Source of the DNA: Mycobacterium interjectum
GTDB taxonomy: Bacteria; Actinomycetota; Actinomycetes; Mycobacteriales; Mycobacteriaceae
Direction of reading: 5' to 3'
Assembly: GCA_002102225.1 (NCBI GenBank)
Contig: LQPB01000029.1
Location: forward strand, 54,167-118,166
Length of the DNA stretch: 64,000 nt
Shown: piece after piece, positions 22,489-34,294 of the stretch
Layout of the letters: each line of letters opens with the position of its first letter
How positions within the stretch are numbered: position 1 is the stretch's first letter
Translations under genes and position numbers: made by a program
The notes under the pieces: generated by a model
What the model was told of the DNA's origin: nothing
The model's database searches: none
The model's input: the letters and a program-made list of their open reading frames with translations, nothing else

Positions 22489-24654
22489 CTAGTTGATCAG
22501 CGGGTCGCGCGGCATGCCGAGGATCCGCTCGGCGATCTGATTGCGGGTGACCTCCGAGGTGCCGCCCGCGATCGACATGCCGCGCGCCCCCATGATCATC
22601 CGGCTCGCCAGCCCGCCCTGCCCGTCCCCGAGCGCGACCTCGGGCCCCAGCAACGCCGCCGAGATCGCGGCGCCGTCCACCATGTGTTCGGCCAGCTTGA
22701 GCTTGGTGACGTTGCCTTCCGGTCCCGGGCCCGCGCCTTCGACGCTGCGGGCGACGCGGCGCAGGTTCAGCAGCCGCAGCGCGTGGTCGTCGGCCAGGTA
22801 GTTCCCCACCCGAATCTTGGCCCCCGCCAACTGATCCGGCCGCTGCCTGGCGAGCTCGATCAGCATGTCCGCCAGGCCCTCGTAGAACGACCCGCTGCCA
22901 CCGATGCTGACGCGTTCGTTGCCGAGCGTGGCACGCGCGACCGTCCACCCGGTGTTGGGCTCGCCGACGACGTCCTCGTCGGGGACGAACAGGTCGTTGA
23001 AGAACACCTCGTTGAAGTCCGAGCCGCCGGTGATCTGCCGCAGCGGCCGCACCTCGACCTCGGGCGCCTTCATGTCGACGATCACCGTGGTGATGCCGGC
23101 GTGCTTCGGCGCCTCCGGGTCGGTGCGCACGGTGGCCAGCCCCCGCGCGCAGTAATGCGCCCCGCTGGTCCACACCTTCTGTCCGTTGATCTTCCAGCCA
23201 CCGTCGACACGGGTGGCGCGGGTCTTGATGGACGCCGCGTCCGATCCCGCGTCCGGCTCGGAGAACAGCTGGCACCAGATCTCGTCTTTGCGCAGCGCCT
23301 TCTCCACGAATCTTTCGATTTGCCAAGGCGTTCCGTGCTGAATCAGGGTCAGGATCACCCAGCCGGTGATCCCGTAGTCGGGTCGCTTGATGCCCGCGGT
23401 GCGGAACTCCTCCTCGATCACCAGCTGCTCCACCGCGTCGGCCCCGCGGCCCCACGGCTGGGGCCAGTGCGGCATCACGTAGCCGGTCTCGATCAGCTTG
23501 TCGCGCTGCGCCTGCTTGTCCAGGGCCGCGATTTCGGCGGCGTCGGCGTGGATCCGGGTGCGCAGCTCTTCGGCCTCGGGCGGCAGGTCCAGGCTGTTCT
23601 CGCGCACGGCGCCGGCCGCGGTGCGTGCGAAGACGTCGGCGGCCGGGGCGTCCCCGCCGAACAGTGCCGCGGTCACCAGCGATCGGCGCAGGTGCAGATG
23701 GGCGTCGTGCTCCCAGGTGAAGCCGATGCCGCCGTGCACCTGAATGTTGAGTTCGGCGTTGCGCGCATACGCCGGGAAGGCCAGCGCCGCGGCCACGGCG
23801 GCGATGAGGCGGAACTGCTCCTCATCCTCCGCCGCCGCGCGCGAGGCGTCCCACACCGCGGCGGTCGCCGACTCCGAGGCCACCAGCATGTTGGCGCAAT
23901 GATGCTTGACGGCTTGGAAAGTCGCGATGGTGCGGCCGAATTGCTGGCGCACCTTGGCGTAGTCGACGGCGGCCTCCACACAGTCGGACGCCCCGCCGAC
24001 CGCCTCGGCGGCCAACAGGGTGCGCGCGCGGGCCAGCGCCGATTCCCGAGCCCCCGACACGATGTCGTCGGGGCCGACGCTGACGTTGTTCAGGCTTACC
24101 CGTCCGGAGCGCCGGGTCGGATCGAGGTTATCGGGGATGTCCACCGACACACCCGACCGGCCGCGTTCCAGCAGCAGCAAGTCGTCACCGGCGGCGATCA
24201 CCAGCAGGTCGGCCAGCCCGGCACCCAGCACGATCCCGGCGTCGCCGTTCGCCACGCCGTCGGCGACCCGGACCTCGCCGCCCAGGCCGATCCCCGCGGT
24301 GACGGTGCCGTCGATCAGCCCGGGCAGCAGCCGCGACTTCTGCTCGGGCGTGCCGTCTTTCGCGAGCACCGCCGAGGCGATGACGGTCGGCACGAACGGT
24401 CCCGGCGCCACCGTGCGGCCGAGTTCCTCGACGACCACCACGAGTTCGGGCAACCCATAGCCCGAGCCACCGTGTTCTTCGTCGACGTGCAACCCGAGCC
24501 AGCCGAGCTCCACCAGGTTGTGCCAGAACGGAGGCCGGGATTCGTCGGCCGCATCGAGCAGGGATCGCGCCGCCCAGCGCGCCTTCTGCGCGGTCAGGAA
24601 CGCGCGGGCTACCTCGGCGAGTTCGCGGTGGTCGTCGGTCAGTGCGATACCCAT
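22489..24654 (-). CDS. fadE22: Double acyl-CoA dehydrogenase FadE22
   Basis: A 721-residue protein with two acyl-CoA dehydrogenase modules fused. The first (residues about 1-330) keeps EEHGGSGYGLPELVVVVEELGR and VHGGIGFTWEHDAHLHLRR. The second (about 345-721) has WCQLFSEPDAGSDAASIKTRA, WKINGQKVWTSGAHYC and the C-terminal SIAGGTSEVTRNQIAERILGMPRD. Fused or paired ACADs in actinobacteria often act on sterol-derived or other bulky acyl-CoAs as heteromers; here the two halves probably form the equivalent of an alpha-beta pair. Length is identical to Rv3061c. A strong AGGAGG precedes the ATG. The promoter carries an AGTGTACT palindrome shared with the thiolase locus. Confidence 0.95.
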   Translation of the reverse strand: MGIALTDDHRELAEVARAFLTAQKARWAARSLLDAADESRPPFWHNLVELGWLGLHVDEEHGGSGYGLPELVVVVEELGRTVAPGPFVPTVIASAVLAKDGTPEQKSRLLPGLIDGTVTAGIGLGGEVRVADGVANGDAGIVLGAGLADLLVIAAGDDLLLLERGRSGVSVDIPDNLDPTRRSGRVSLNNVSVGPDDIVSGARESALARARTLLAAEAVGGASDCVEAAVDYAKVRQQFGRTIATFQAVKHHCANMLVASESATAAVWDASRAAAEDEEQFRLIAAVAAALAFPAYARNAELNIQVHGGIGFTWEHDAHLHLRRSLVTAALFGGDAPAADVFARTAAGAVRENSLDLPPEAEELRTRIHADAAEIAALDKQAQRDKLIETGYVMPHWPQPWGRGADAVEQLVIEEEFRTAGIKRPDYGITGWVILTLIQHGTPWQIERFVEKALRKDEIWCQLFSEPDAGSDAASIKTRATRVDGGWKINGQKVWTSGAHYCARGLATVRTDPEAPKHAGITTVIVDMKAPEVEVRPLRQITGGSDFNEVFFNDLFVPDEDVVGEPNTGWTVARATLGNERVSIGGSGSFYEGLADMLIELARQRPDQLAGAKIRVGNYLADDHALRLLNLRRVARSVEGAGPGPEGNVTKLKLAEHMVDGAAISAALLGPEVALGDGQGGLASRMIMGARGMSIAGGTSEVTRNQIAERILGMPRDPLIN

Positions 24655-24724
24655 GAGGGCCTCCTCGCGCCGCTGCCGGGGGTGACTGCCTGCCCCGCTC
24701 CGAGGGGGAGCGGGGCGGCTGCCT

Positions 24725-24740
24725 AAAGAGTGTACTTATT
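24725..24740. promoter_or_regulatory. fadE22 promoter/operator sharing the AGTGTACT core
   Basis: AAAGAGTGTACTTATT reads AATAAGTACACTCTTT on the coding strand, which contains the -10 element TACACT. The thiolase promoter reads ATACAGTACACTCTAT at the equivalent place. The symmetric core AAnnAGTnnACTnnTT suggests the same repressor binds both. Confidence 0.55.
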
Positions 24741-24766
24741 CCCGGAGCGGGCGTGGGCGGGGGTGC

Positions 24767-25525
24767 CTACTTCGGCGCGAAGCGCTGGCCGGCGTCCAGC
24801 CGCAGGCACTGGCCGTTGAGCATCGGGTTGTCCACGATGGCCGCCGCCAGCTTCGCGTACTCCTCGGGCCGGCCCAGGCGTTTCGGGAAGGCCGCGTCCT
24901 TGGTGAGCGCCGCCGCGAATTCGTCCGGAATGCCCTGGGTCAGCCCCGTGGCGAACAGGCTCGGCGCGATCGCCAGCACCCGGATGCCCAGCGAACCCAG
25001 GTCACGCGCCATGGTCAGGCACATGCCCGCGATGCCCGCCTTCGCGGCGGTGTAGGCGACCTGGCCGATCTGGCCCTCGAAGGCCGCGATCGACGCCGTG
25101 TTGATGATGACGCCGCGCTCTTCGTCCTCGGGTTCGTTCTTGGCCATGTGGGCGGCGGCCAGCCGGCTGATGTTGAAGGTGGCGATCAAGTTGAGGTCGA
25201 TGACGGATTGGAAGGACTCCAGGTCGTGCGGGCCGGACTTGGTCATCGTCCGCTTGGCGATGCCCCCACCCGCGGTGGTGATGACGACGTGCAGGCCGCC
25301 GAGCTTGTCGACCGCGCTCTGCAGCGTCTCCTCCGTGCCGGCGAAGTCGGTGACGTCGACCGGGTAGAACGAACCGCCGACGGCCTCGGCGACGGTCTTG
25401 CCGTCGGAGCCCTCGCGGTCGAGGATGGCGACGTCGGCGCCCCGTTCGTGCAGCAGTTCGGCGCTGGCGCGACCCATCCCCGACGCACCGCCGATGACCA
25501 CGACTTTCTTCCCGTTGATCTCCAT
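24767..25525 (-). CDS. SDR, 3-hydroxyacyl-CoA dehydrogenase type (HSD10-like)
   Basis: A 252-residue NAD(H)-dependent oxidoreductase. It has GGASGMGRASAELLHERG (residues 12-29), an Asp after the second strand (AILDREGS, favouring NAD), the catalytic Ser in INTASIAAFEGQIGQ and YTAAK near 160. The insert SGPHDLESFQSVIDLNLIATFN and KRLGRPEEYAKLAAAIVDNPMLNGQCLRLDAG are typical of type-2 3-hydroxyacyl-CoA dehydrogenases, which complete beta-oxidation. It precedes fadE22 on the same strand (112-bp gap) and is divergent from ligB. A canonical AAAAGGAGG lies upstream of the ATG. I do not recall it at this place in M. tuberculosis. Confidence 0.85.
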   Translation of the reverse strand: MEINGKKVVVIGGASGMGRASAELLHERGADVAILDREGSDGKTVAEAVGGSFYPVDVTDFAGTEETLQSAVDKLGGLHVVITTAGGGIAKRTMTKSGPHDLESFQSVIDLNLIATFNISRLAAAHMAKNEPEDEERGVIINTASIAAFEGQIGQVAYTAAKAGIAGMCLTMARDLGSLGIRVLAIAPSLFATGLTQGIPDEFAAALTKDAAFPKRLGRPEEYAKLAAAIVDNPMLNGQCLRLDAGQRFAPK

Positions 25526-25581
25526 CCGGGCCTCCTTTTCTAGGCTTGTCAGAATCCGTGAAATTTGTAACGTTAGCTACG

Positions 25582-25593
25582 CACGCTAGCGTG
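25582..25593. promoter_or_regulatory. Perfect palindrome between SDR and ligB
   Basis: CACGCTAGCGTG is a perfect 12-bp palindrome, with the 8-bp palindrome TAACGTTA close by at 25568-25575, both in the 112-bp spacer between divergent genes. They are possible operators; no regulator gene is adjacent. Confidence 0.3.
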
Positions 25594-25637
25594 TCCGTCC
25601 GGCACGGTTGTCGGCGAGCCATGCCAAGCTGAGCGGC

Positions 25638-27170
25638 GTGCTCCTCCTCGACGTCGCAAGCACATCGCTTAATGTCGGCGGCACGTCATCGCGGCTGACC
25701 AAGGTCGCCCACATCGCCGACCTGCTGCGCCGCGCCGCCGCCGACCCGCAGGCGGTGGCGATCATCGTCTCGTGGCTCTCGGGCGAGCTACGCCAGCGCC
25801 AGATCGGCGTCGGCTGGGCGTCGTTGCGCTCCCGGCCGCCGCCGGGGCCCGAGCCCCCCACGCTGACCGTCGCCGGGGTCGACGCCGCCTTCTCCGAGAT
25901 CGGGGCGGTTTCGGGCAAGGGATCACAAGCGCGGCGGACCGACCTCCTCAACGCGTTGTTCGCCGCGGCGACCGAAACCGAGCAGGCGTTTTTGGTGCGG
26001 CTGCTCGGCGGCGAGCTGCGCCAGGGGGCGCTGGCGGGGATCATGGCCGACGCCGTCGCCAAGGCCGCCGGAATCCCCGTCGCGTCGGTGCAGCGCGCCG
26101 CGATGCTGGGCGGGGACTTGCCGGCGGTGGCGGCGGCCGCCCTGTCCGGCTCGGCCGCGGCCCTCGACGCATTCACCCTGCGGGTGGGCCGGCCGGTGAG
26201 CCCGATGCTGGCCCAGACCGCGACCGGTGTGGCCGATGCGATCGAACGCCACGACGGCACAACGATTTTCGAGGCGAAGCTGGACGGGGCGCGCGTGCAG
26301 ATTCACCGGGCCGGCGACAAGGTCACGGTGTACACCCGCAGCCTCGACGACGTGACGGCCCGGCTCCCGGAGGTCGTCGAGGCGACGCTGGCACTGCCGG
26401 TCACCGACCTGATCGCCGACGCCGAGGCGATCGCCCTGCGGCCCGACCGCTCACCGCACCGCTTCCAGGTCACGGCGTCGCGATTCGGCCGGTCCGTCGA
26501 TGTGGCGGCCGCGGTTGCCGCGCAGCGGCTTTCGGTGTTCTTCTTCGACGTTCTGCACCGCGACGGCTCCGACCTGCTGGACGCGCCGACCACCGAGCGG
26601 CTGGCCGCCCTGGACGCGCTGGTGCCGCCCGCGCAGCGCGTCGACCGGTTGCTGACGTCGGACCCCTCGGCGGCCGCCGCATTCCTGGACGCCACGCTGG
26701 CCGCCGGCCACGAGGGGGTGATGGCCAAGGCGCCCGGCGCGCCGTACCTCGCGGGCCGGCGCGGGGCGGGCTGGCTGAAGGTCAAGCCGGTGCACACGCT
26801 GGACCTGGTGGTGCTCGCCGTGGAGTGGGGTTCCGGGCGCCGCCGCGGCAAGCTCTCCAACATCCACCTGGGCGCGCGGGATCCGGCCACCGGCGAATTC
26901 GTCATGGTGGGAAAGACTTTCAAAGGAATGACCGACGCCATGCTGGACTGGCAGACCGCCCGGTTCGGCGAGCTCGCGGTGGGCGGCACCGACGGATATG
27001 TGGTCACCGTGCGTCCCGAGCAGGTCGTCGAGATCGCCCTGGACGGCGTGCAGAAGTCGTCGCGGTATCCGGGCGGCGTGGCGCTGCGGTTCGCCCGGGT
27101 GGTGCGCTACCGCGACGACAAGGGCCCCGCCGAGGCCGACACCATCGACGCCGTGCGCGCGCTGTACTAA
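25638..27170 (+). CDS. ligB: ATP-dependent DNA ligase LigB
   Basis: A 510-residue ATP-dependent ligase that seals nicks. An N-terminal helical DNA-binding domain (residues 1-180) with [37 protein letters not shown] precedes the nucleotidyltransferase domain, whose adenylated lysine is Lys214 in EAKLDGARV. The downstream motifs are visible: [18 protein letters not shown] and WLKVKPV (motifs III-V), then the OB domain ending VVRYRDDKG. The GTG at 25638 corresponds to the start of M. tuberculosis LigB; an in-frame ATG 30 bases earlier exists. It is not the essential ligase of mycobacteria (the NAD-dependent LigA is). cstA starts 50 bp downstream on the same strand. Confidence 0.95.
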   Translation: MLLLDVASTSLNVGGTSSRLTKVAHIADLLRRAAADPQAVAIIVSWLSGELRQRQIGVGWASLRSRPPPGPEPPTLTVAGVDAAFSEIGAVSGKGSQARRTDLLNALFAAATETEQAFLVRLLGGELRQGALAGIMADAVAKAAGIPVASVQRAAMLGGDLPAVAAAALSGSAAALDAFTLRVGRPVSPMLAQTATGVADAIERHDGTTIFEAKLDGARVQIHRAGDKVTVYTRSLDDVTARLPEVVEATLALPVTDLIADAEAIALRPDRSPHRFQVTASRFGRSVDVAAAVAAQRLSVFFFDVLHRDGSDLLDAPTTERLAALDALVPPAQRVDRLLTSDPSAAAAFLDATLAAGHEGVMAKAPGAPYLAGRRGAGWLKVKPVHTLDLVVLAVEWGSGRRRGKLSNIHLGARDPATGEFVMVGKTFKGMTDAMLDWQTARFGELAVGGTDGYVVTVRPEQVVEIALDGVQKSSRYPGGVALRFARVVRYRDDKGPAEADTIDAVRALY

Positions 27171-27207
27171 AAGGCGCCTGCAACAGGCATTGTCGGTCTT
27201 GCGCGCG

Positions 27208-27213
27208 TAGGGT
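27208..27213 (+). promoter_or_regulatory. -10 element for leaderless cstA transcript
   Basis: TAGGGT (TANNNT) ends seven bases before the GTG at 27221, and no ribosome site is present between them, so cstA is probably translated from a leaderless transcript separate from ligB. Confidence 0.45.
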
Positions 27214-27220
27214 TTCCGCC

Positions 27221-29484
<2,264 letters not shown>

Positions 29485-29488
<4 letters not shown>

Positions 29489-29964
29489 ACCGGGTCGAAC
29501 CCCGATATCAGCCAGCGCCCGTCGACCTTCTCCAGCGTCACCCGTACGCTGGACGCGGTGACTGTCGGAGCGCCACTCCTCTCGGTCGTCGTTTGGCTGA
29601 CGAACACCAGCACCACCGCGTGATTGGGTTGGGCCGACACCGACGCCGCCGCCTGGACTGTCGCGACCGCCGAGACTTGCTTGCGGTGCGCGCCCGGGAT
29701 CACCACGTCGCGGGTCAGCGAGGTGTAGGAGTCTTTGAACCCACCGGTCAGGCGGTCGCGTGCGGCGCCAAGGTCGCGCTCGACCGTGGCGGGCCGGTAG
29801 GAGAGCAGGGCGACCGTGGCGTCCTTGGCCGCCTGGATCGCCGCGATGCCGCCGGGCTCGAGTTCCGTACCCGACCGGACCTGGCCGTTCAGGAATCCGG
29901 CCGCCAACGCCAGCAACAACGCCAGGCCGGGCAGCACGCCGTGGGCCAGCACACGTCGCGTCAC
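29485..29964 (-). CDS. Mce-associated membrane protein (last gene of mce operon)
   Basis: A 159-residue protein with one N-terminal transmembrane helix (residues 5-25, LAHGVLPGLALLLALAAGFLNG) and an extracytoplasmic domain of the Mce-associated (Mas/Mam) type, with ATVALLSYRPATVERDLGAARDRLTGGFKDSYTSLT and a closing VRVTLEKVDGRWLISGFDPV. Such proteins stabilise Mce complexes. GTG at 29962-29964 overlaps the stop of the gene before it. It ends the operon, four bases into cstA's tail. Confidence 0.85.
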
Positions 29965-30500
29965 GGCACGAACTCCACGTTCGATACCTTCGGCACGCCG
30001 CCGACCTGCCGGACCGACAGGCGCATCCGCCAGGCATGCCGCTCCGGTTGGGGGGCCACCGCGTTTGACGTGGTGACCGTGACGGCGACCAGCACCTGCG
30101 CCTTGTCACCGGACTGCGACTCCACCGCCGCCTCCGTCACCGTCCCAACGGATTTCGACTGCGTCCGCAACACGACGTCGACATAGGGCTGTGAGCGCTC
30201 CGAGAAGTTGTCGTAGAGCTGGCCGGTCGCGCGGTCCAGGATGCGTTGCAGGTCGGCGTTGGCGTGGTGGAAGTCGATCGTGGTGAGGTTCAGCGCGGTC
30301 TGACGGCCGGCGTCCAGAAATAGTTCGCGCCGCTCCTGTTCCCGATGCGCCTGGTAGCCGCGCAATCCCAGCCAGCCGACCAGGACGCCGAGCGTCACCA
30401 CGATGACCAGCCCGATGACCAGCGCCAGCCTGTCCTTGCCGGACTTCTCACCCGCACCGGCCGACTCGCTCAATTCGGGGGCAACAACATCGACTGCCAT
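29961..30500 (-). CDS. Mce-associated membrane protein
   Basis: A 179-residue protein of the same family as the one that follows it. A short charged N-terminus (SGKDR) precedes a transmembrane helix (about residues 26-48, LALVIGLVIVVTLGVLVGWLGL). The outer domain has the pattern RQTALNLTTIDFHHANADLQRILDRATGQLYDNFSERS and ends RLSVRQVGGVPKVSNVEFVP. The ATG at 30498-30500 follows AAAGGAG and lies inside the last 31 bases of mceF. A long frame continues upstream, but only inside mceF. Confidence 0.85.
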   Translation of the reverse strand: MAVDVVAPELSESAGAGEKSGKDRLALVIGLVIVVTLGVLVGWLGLRGYQAHREQERRELFLDAGRQTALNLTTIDFHHANADLQRILDRATGQLYDNFSERSQPYVDVVLRTQSKSVGTVTEAAVESQSGDKAQVLVAVTVTTSNAVAPQPERHAWRMRLSVRQVGGVPKVSNVEFVP

Positions 30501-31906
30501 GTGCGCTCCTTTCCACCGCTGGCGCCCAGGTCGGATCGGGTGTAAACGCGTCCGTCCGGCCCGACGTAACTGCCGGTGGCCGGGTCGTATTCGGCGCCCG
30601 GTATCGGAATCGGCGAGGGTGCCGGGGCCGGCGGGCCGGGCGGCGGTTGCGGGACGGGCTGGCCCGACAGCGTGGCGTTCGGGTCGCCTTTCCAGTTGTA
30701 GCCGTCGTTGAGCGGAACGTAGTTCTCCTCGCTCGCACACATCTGGACCGTCGGGGCGCGCTTGCCGGGCTGGCCGACGCACGGCGTGTTGCGGACACCG
30801 CGGACGTTTTGCGGCGAGTCCTGGGGCACCCGGCAGTACAAGTCGCCATCGGGCCGGTCCGGGTAGTCCTGCCACGAAGGCACCCGCTGCTGCTGGGCGG
30901 GCAAGAAGCCGGTGGTGCACGGTGGCGGCAGGTTGAGGCGCAGGTTAAAGCTCAGGAAGACGCCCTTGTAGCCCTGCTTGGTGTTGCGGTTCGGCACGCC
31001 GATCGCCTGGACGGTGGCCACCGCCTGGGGCAGCAGCACCAACAGTTGCTCGAGACCGGCGTGATAGGTCACCGCCACCTGCCCGACGCTGATCAGGTTG
31101 GCGAGCAACACCGGCACCGCCGGGTTCACCCGGTCGAAGAGCTGACGAACTTCCCGGGCGGCGGCGCCTCCGCCTCGCAACACGCCGTGGACGGCGGGGT
31201 CGTTCGCCTTCAGCCCTTGGGTGATGTCGGCCAGGTGAGCGGCCCACGCCTGCACGGCATCACGGGAATCGGTCTGGCTGTCCAGGACCGGCTTGGACTG
31301 GTCGATGAGGGTGAGCAGCGCCCCCAGGTTCTTACGGGCGTCGAGGGACAGCGAGCTGGTGCCGACCACCAGCCGGGACAGGTCCGGCCCCAATCCGCCG
31401 ATCGCCGTGTACGCCTCGTCGACCGCCGTCTTGAGGTTTTCGCGCGGGATCGACTCCATACCCCTGTTGACCGAATCCAACAGCGTGTCGAGATCCGGTG
31501 GCACCGAGACGCGGTCGAGCGGTATGACGTCGCCCTCCTTGAGCGGCCGGGAGTCTTGGCGCGGCAGGAGTGTGACGTACTGCTCACCCACCGCGGACTG
31601 GCTGTGCACCTGGGCTTCGACGTCCGACGGGATGTCGATGCCGGACTTCAACGAAAGAACCGCCGCGACACCGTCTTTGGTCAGGCGCACGCTCTCCACC
31701 CGGCCGACCTCGGTTCCGCGGTAGGTCACGTTCCCGCTGGCATACAGCCCGGCGGCCTGCGGCAGCTCGACGGTGACCCGGTAGCGCCCGATCCCGAACA
31801 TGGCCGGCAACTGGATGTAGCCGAACACCATCACCCCGCCGCCGATCAGCGCGACAACCCCGAAGATCGCCAACTGGATGAGGATTCGTCTCGTCAAGGG
31901 CGGCAT
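30470..31906 (-). CDS. mceF: MceF family lipid-transport protein
   Basis: A 478-residue Mce protein, the sixth of the operon. It has an N-terminal helix (RRILIQLAIFGVVALIGGGVMVFGY), the MCE/MlaD domain (about residues 35-115, GLYASGNVTYRGTEVGRVESVRLTKDGVAAVL), a long helical region, and a proline-rich C-terminus. Cysteines in the region CTTGFLPAQQQR...CRVPQDSP...CVGQPGK...CASEENY fit the MceF pattern. ATG at 31904-31906 follows the mceE stop by one base. Six such proteins form the periplasm-spanning tube in mycobacterial Mce complexes. Confidence 0.92.
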   Translation of the reverse strand: MPPLTRRILIQLAIFGVVALIGGGVMVFGYIQLPAMFGIGRYRVTVELPQAAGLYASGNVTYRGTEVGRVESVRLTKDGVAAVLSLKSGIDIPSDVEAQVHSQSAVGEQYVTLLPRQDSRPLKEGDVIPLDRVSVPPDLDTLLDSVNRGMESIPRENLKTAVDEAYTAIGGLGPDLSRLVVGTSSLSLDARKNLGALLTLIDQSKPVLDSQTDSRDAVQAWAAHLADITQGLKANDPAVHGVLRGGGAAAREVRQLFDRVNPAVPVLLANLISVGQVAVTYHAGLEQLLVLLPQAVATVQAIGVPNRNTKQGYKGVFLSFNLRLNLPPPCTTGFLPAQQQRVPSWQDYPDRPDGDLYCRVPQDSPQNVRGVRNTPCVGQPGKRAPTVQMCASEENYVPLNDGYNWKGDPNATLSGQPVPQPPPGPPAPAPSPIPIPGAEYDPATGSYVGPDGRVYTRSDLGASGGKERTWQSMLLPPN

Positions 31907-31907
31907 G

Positions 31908-33053
31908 TCAACGCCCCTGATCCCAATGGTAGGGCGCGACAAGGGGATTGCCCGCGGTGTACGGGCTCGGCATCTGGCCGATCGTGCGGCCCCATTGCAG
32001 CTCCAGCTCCGTCAGATTGCCTTCCCAGCGAGTGCCGGTGAGAAAGGATGCGTCGAGGCGGCTGAGCGTCAAATCGATGATGGCCGTCAAGTTGGCATAG
32101 TCGCCGCGCGCCCACTTGCTGATGGTGTCCTTGGGAAACGGATAGGTGGGCAGCAAACCCAGCGCGCGGGTGAGGGCCGGGCCGGCATTGGCCAGTGACT
32201 CCAGCACCGGCGCCAGGTCCTTGAGCTCCTTGACCAGAGCCTCCTTGGTCTGGTTTGTGGAGTCGGCCGCCAGCGCGCTGAACTTGCCGAATTGATCGAG
32301 CGCATCCACCAGCTGCTGCCGCTCGTCCTTGAGGGTCCGCAGCGCATCCGGGATGGTCTGCAGCGCCCGGTCCACCACGGGGGTCTGGTTGGCGAACTGG
32401 CCGACCAGATTGTTCAGGCTGTCGGCCGCGGCGATGATGTCACCGGTCTGGTCGCCGACGCGGCCGGTGAAGACGTCCAGTTGCTCGATCAGGCCGCGCA
32501 AGTCGCTCGCGCGCCCGGCCAATGCCGTGCTCAGCGACTCCGTGATGTCCTGAATCTGCCCGATGCCACCACCGTTGAGCAGCAACGAGATCGCGGCGAG
32601 GGTCTGCTCGGTCGAGGGGTAACTGCCGGCCGAGGCGAGCGGGATCAGCGATCCCTCTGTCAGCCTGCCCGTAGGCGGGACGCCGGCCGGCGGGGCCAGC
32701 TCGATGTGCAGCGAACCGAGCAGGCAGGTCTGGCCGATCGTCGCGGTCGCGTTGGCCGGCAGGTCGACGTCGCCATTGAGCCTGATCGTCAGCAGCGCAT
32801 GCCAGCCCTCCCGCTCGATCCTGGTGACGTTGCCCACCGTGACGTCGCCCACTTGCACGCGGGAGTTCTGCTCGAGGGTGCCGACGTCGAGCAGCTGGGC
32901 GTGGATCGTGAACGCGCCCGGACCCCGGCCCGCGGTGCCCGGCAAGGCGACGGAGTTGAGGCCCCGCCAGCCACAGCCGCCCAGCCCTGCCACCGCCAGC
33001 GCCGCCAACAGTGCCGCACCACCGCGGCGGCCCCGCCGCCACCAGGGCGTCAT
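31908..33053 (-). CDS. mceE: MceE family lipoprotein (LprK-like)
   Basis: A 381-residue Mce protein with a lipoprotein signal: charged start WWRRGRRGG, hydrophobic run and lipobox LGGC with Cys27 as the acylated residue. The MCE domain follows (about residues 48-125, LLDVGTLEQNSRVQVGDVTVGNVTRIEREGW). It is the MceE position in all mycobacterial mce operons and the usual lipoprotein. The last helical part ends in LQWGRTIGQMPSPYTAGNPLVAPYHWDQGR. The ATG overlaps the mceD stop by four bases. Confidence 0.92.
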   Translation of the reverse strand: MTPWWRRGRRGGAALLAALAVAGLGGCGWRGLNSVALPGTAGRGPGAFTIHAQLLDVGTLEQNSRVQVGDVTVGNVTRIEREGWHALLTIRLNGDVDLPANATATIGQTCLLGSLHIELAPPAGVPPTGRLTEGSLIPLASAGSYPSTEQTLAAISLLLNGGGIGQIQDITESLSTALAGRASDLRGLIEQLDVFTGRVGDQTGDIIAAADSLNNLVGQFANQTPVVDRALQTIPDALRTLKDERQQLVDALDQFGKFSALAADSTNQTKEALVKELKDLAPVLESLANAGPALTRALGLLPTYPFPKDTISKWARGDYANLTAIIDLTLSRLDASFLTGTRWEGNLTELELQWGRTIGQMPSPYTAGNPLVAPYHWDQGR

Positions 33054-34294
33054 GACCCGCCGCCGTCGGGCAGCAGCAGGCCGCGCAGCCCGTCCGCGGG
33101 ATTGCTATTCGGCTGCGGTGGAACGTAATCCGGCCGCATCCAGTCCTCGCTGTAGGTCACCTCGTTGGGCCGTGCCGCGGCACCCACGATCAGGTTCTCC
33201 CCCAGCGGTGGGAAGTTGTACTGACGGTTCTTCAGAATGGGCGCCAGATACTGGACACACAGCTTCGACGACTGCTCCCAACCCAGGCGCGACGCCGCCT
33301 GAACCGCCCCGCACAGGAACGCGACCGGGTTCGCGAAGTTATTGAAGGCCGGCGCACCGCTCAGCGTTCCCTGAGCGGGCTGATAGATGTTCATGAAGTT
33401 CTGCAGCTCGGTCGGGGCGATGTGCAGCGCCTGCTTGATGTCGTCGAGACTGCTTGTCAGCGCGGTGGATAACGACGACAGCTTGTCCGATGTCGTGCCC
33501 AGCGCCTCGCGGTTGTCGGCCACGAAGCCCGCGACGTCGCCGACCACCTCGTTGAGGGCCGCGACGGCATTGCCGACCTCGTTGGGCTCGTTGGCGAGCA
33601 GCCCGGTCACCGAAGCCAGGTTCTGGTTCAGCTGCCGCATCAGGTCGGCGCTGCTCTGCAGCGCCGAAACCAGGATCGACAGGTTCTTCAACGCACTGAA
33701 GGCGTCGTTGCTGTGATCCCCGAGTGCCGAAACCGCTTGCGACAGCTGGACGAGGGTGTCCCTGATGGTCGCTCCCTGCCCGCGCAGGTTGTCGGCGGCC
33801 GTGTTCACCAGCGATCCCAGCGCGCTGACGCCGCCGGGCCGCGTCGGCTGCAGCATCTGGGTGAGCTTCTCGAGGTCCTTGCGCAGGTCGTCCCACTCCA
33901 CCGGAACCGCGGTGCGCTGCAACGGAATCACCGCGCCACTTTGCAGCTGCGCTCCACCGGTGTAGGCCGGTGTGAGCTGGATGGCCCGCGAGGTCACCAA
34001 GGACGGTGACAGGATCACGGCCTTGGCGTCCGCGGGCACCTGGTATTTGCCGTCGTAGGAGAAGGTGATCTTGACCTGCCTGGCCTGCGGCTCGATCTTG
34101 TCGATCCTGCCGACGGCCACGCCGAGGATGCGCACTTCGTCGCCGACGAAGATGCCGTTGCTGTTGGTGAAGTAGCCGATGACCGTCGTTCGGCGCGCCG
34201 CGGAAACCGAGTGCCACGCCACCGCAAGGCCCGCGACGAAGGTGAGCATCAGCATGGCAGCCACACCGATACGGACGTTGGCGCGGTTCATCAT
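33050..34294 (-). CDS. mceD: MceD family protein
   Basis: A 414-residue Mce protein. Starting ATGATG at 34289-34294 overlaps the mceC stop. It carries a signal-anchor helix (VRIGVAAMLMLTFVAGLAVAWHS), the MCE domain (GYFTNSNGIFVGDEVRILGVAVGRIDKIEPQ, about residues 35-65 onwards) and a helical region with NIYQPAQGTLSGAPAFNNFANPVAFLCGAVQAASRLGWEQSSKLCVQYLAPILKNRQYNFPPLGEN, a segment typical of MceD. The proline-rich tail is shorter than in Mce1D. Confidence 0.92.
   Translation of the reverse strand: MMNRANVRIGVAAMLMLTFVAGLAVAWHSVSAARRTTVIGYFTNSNGIFVGDEVRILGVAVGRIDKIEPQARQVKITFSYDGKYQVPADAKAVILSPSLVTSRAIQLTPAYTGGAQLQSGAVIPLQRTAVPVEWDDLRKDLEKLTQMLQPTRPGGVSALGSLVNTAADNLRGQGATIRDTLVQLSQAVSALGDHSNDAFSALKNLSILVSALQSSADLMRQLNQNLASVTGLLANEPNEVGNAVAALNEVVGDVAGFVADNREALGTTSDKLSSLSTALTSSLDDIKQALHIAPTELQNFMNIYQPAQGTLSGAPAFNNFANPVAFLCGAVQAASRLGWEQSSKLCVQYLAPILKNRQYNFPPLGENLIVGAAARPNEVTYSEDWMRPDYVPPQPNSNPADGLRGLLLPDGGGS

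Noticed and set aside
22051..24726. An 891-codon open frame on the plus strand across fadE22
   Set aside because: Arginine-rich shadow of fadE22; no domain or ribosome site.
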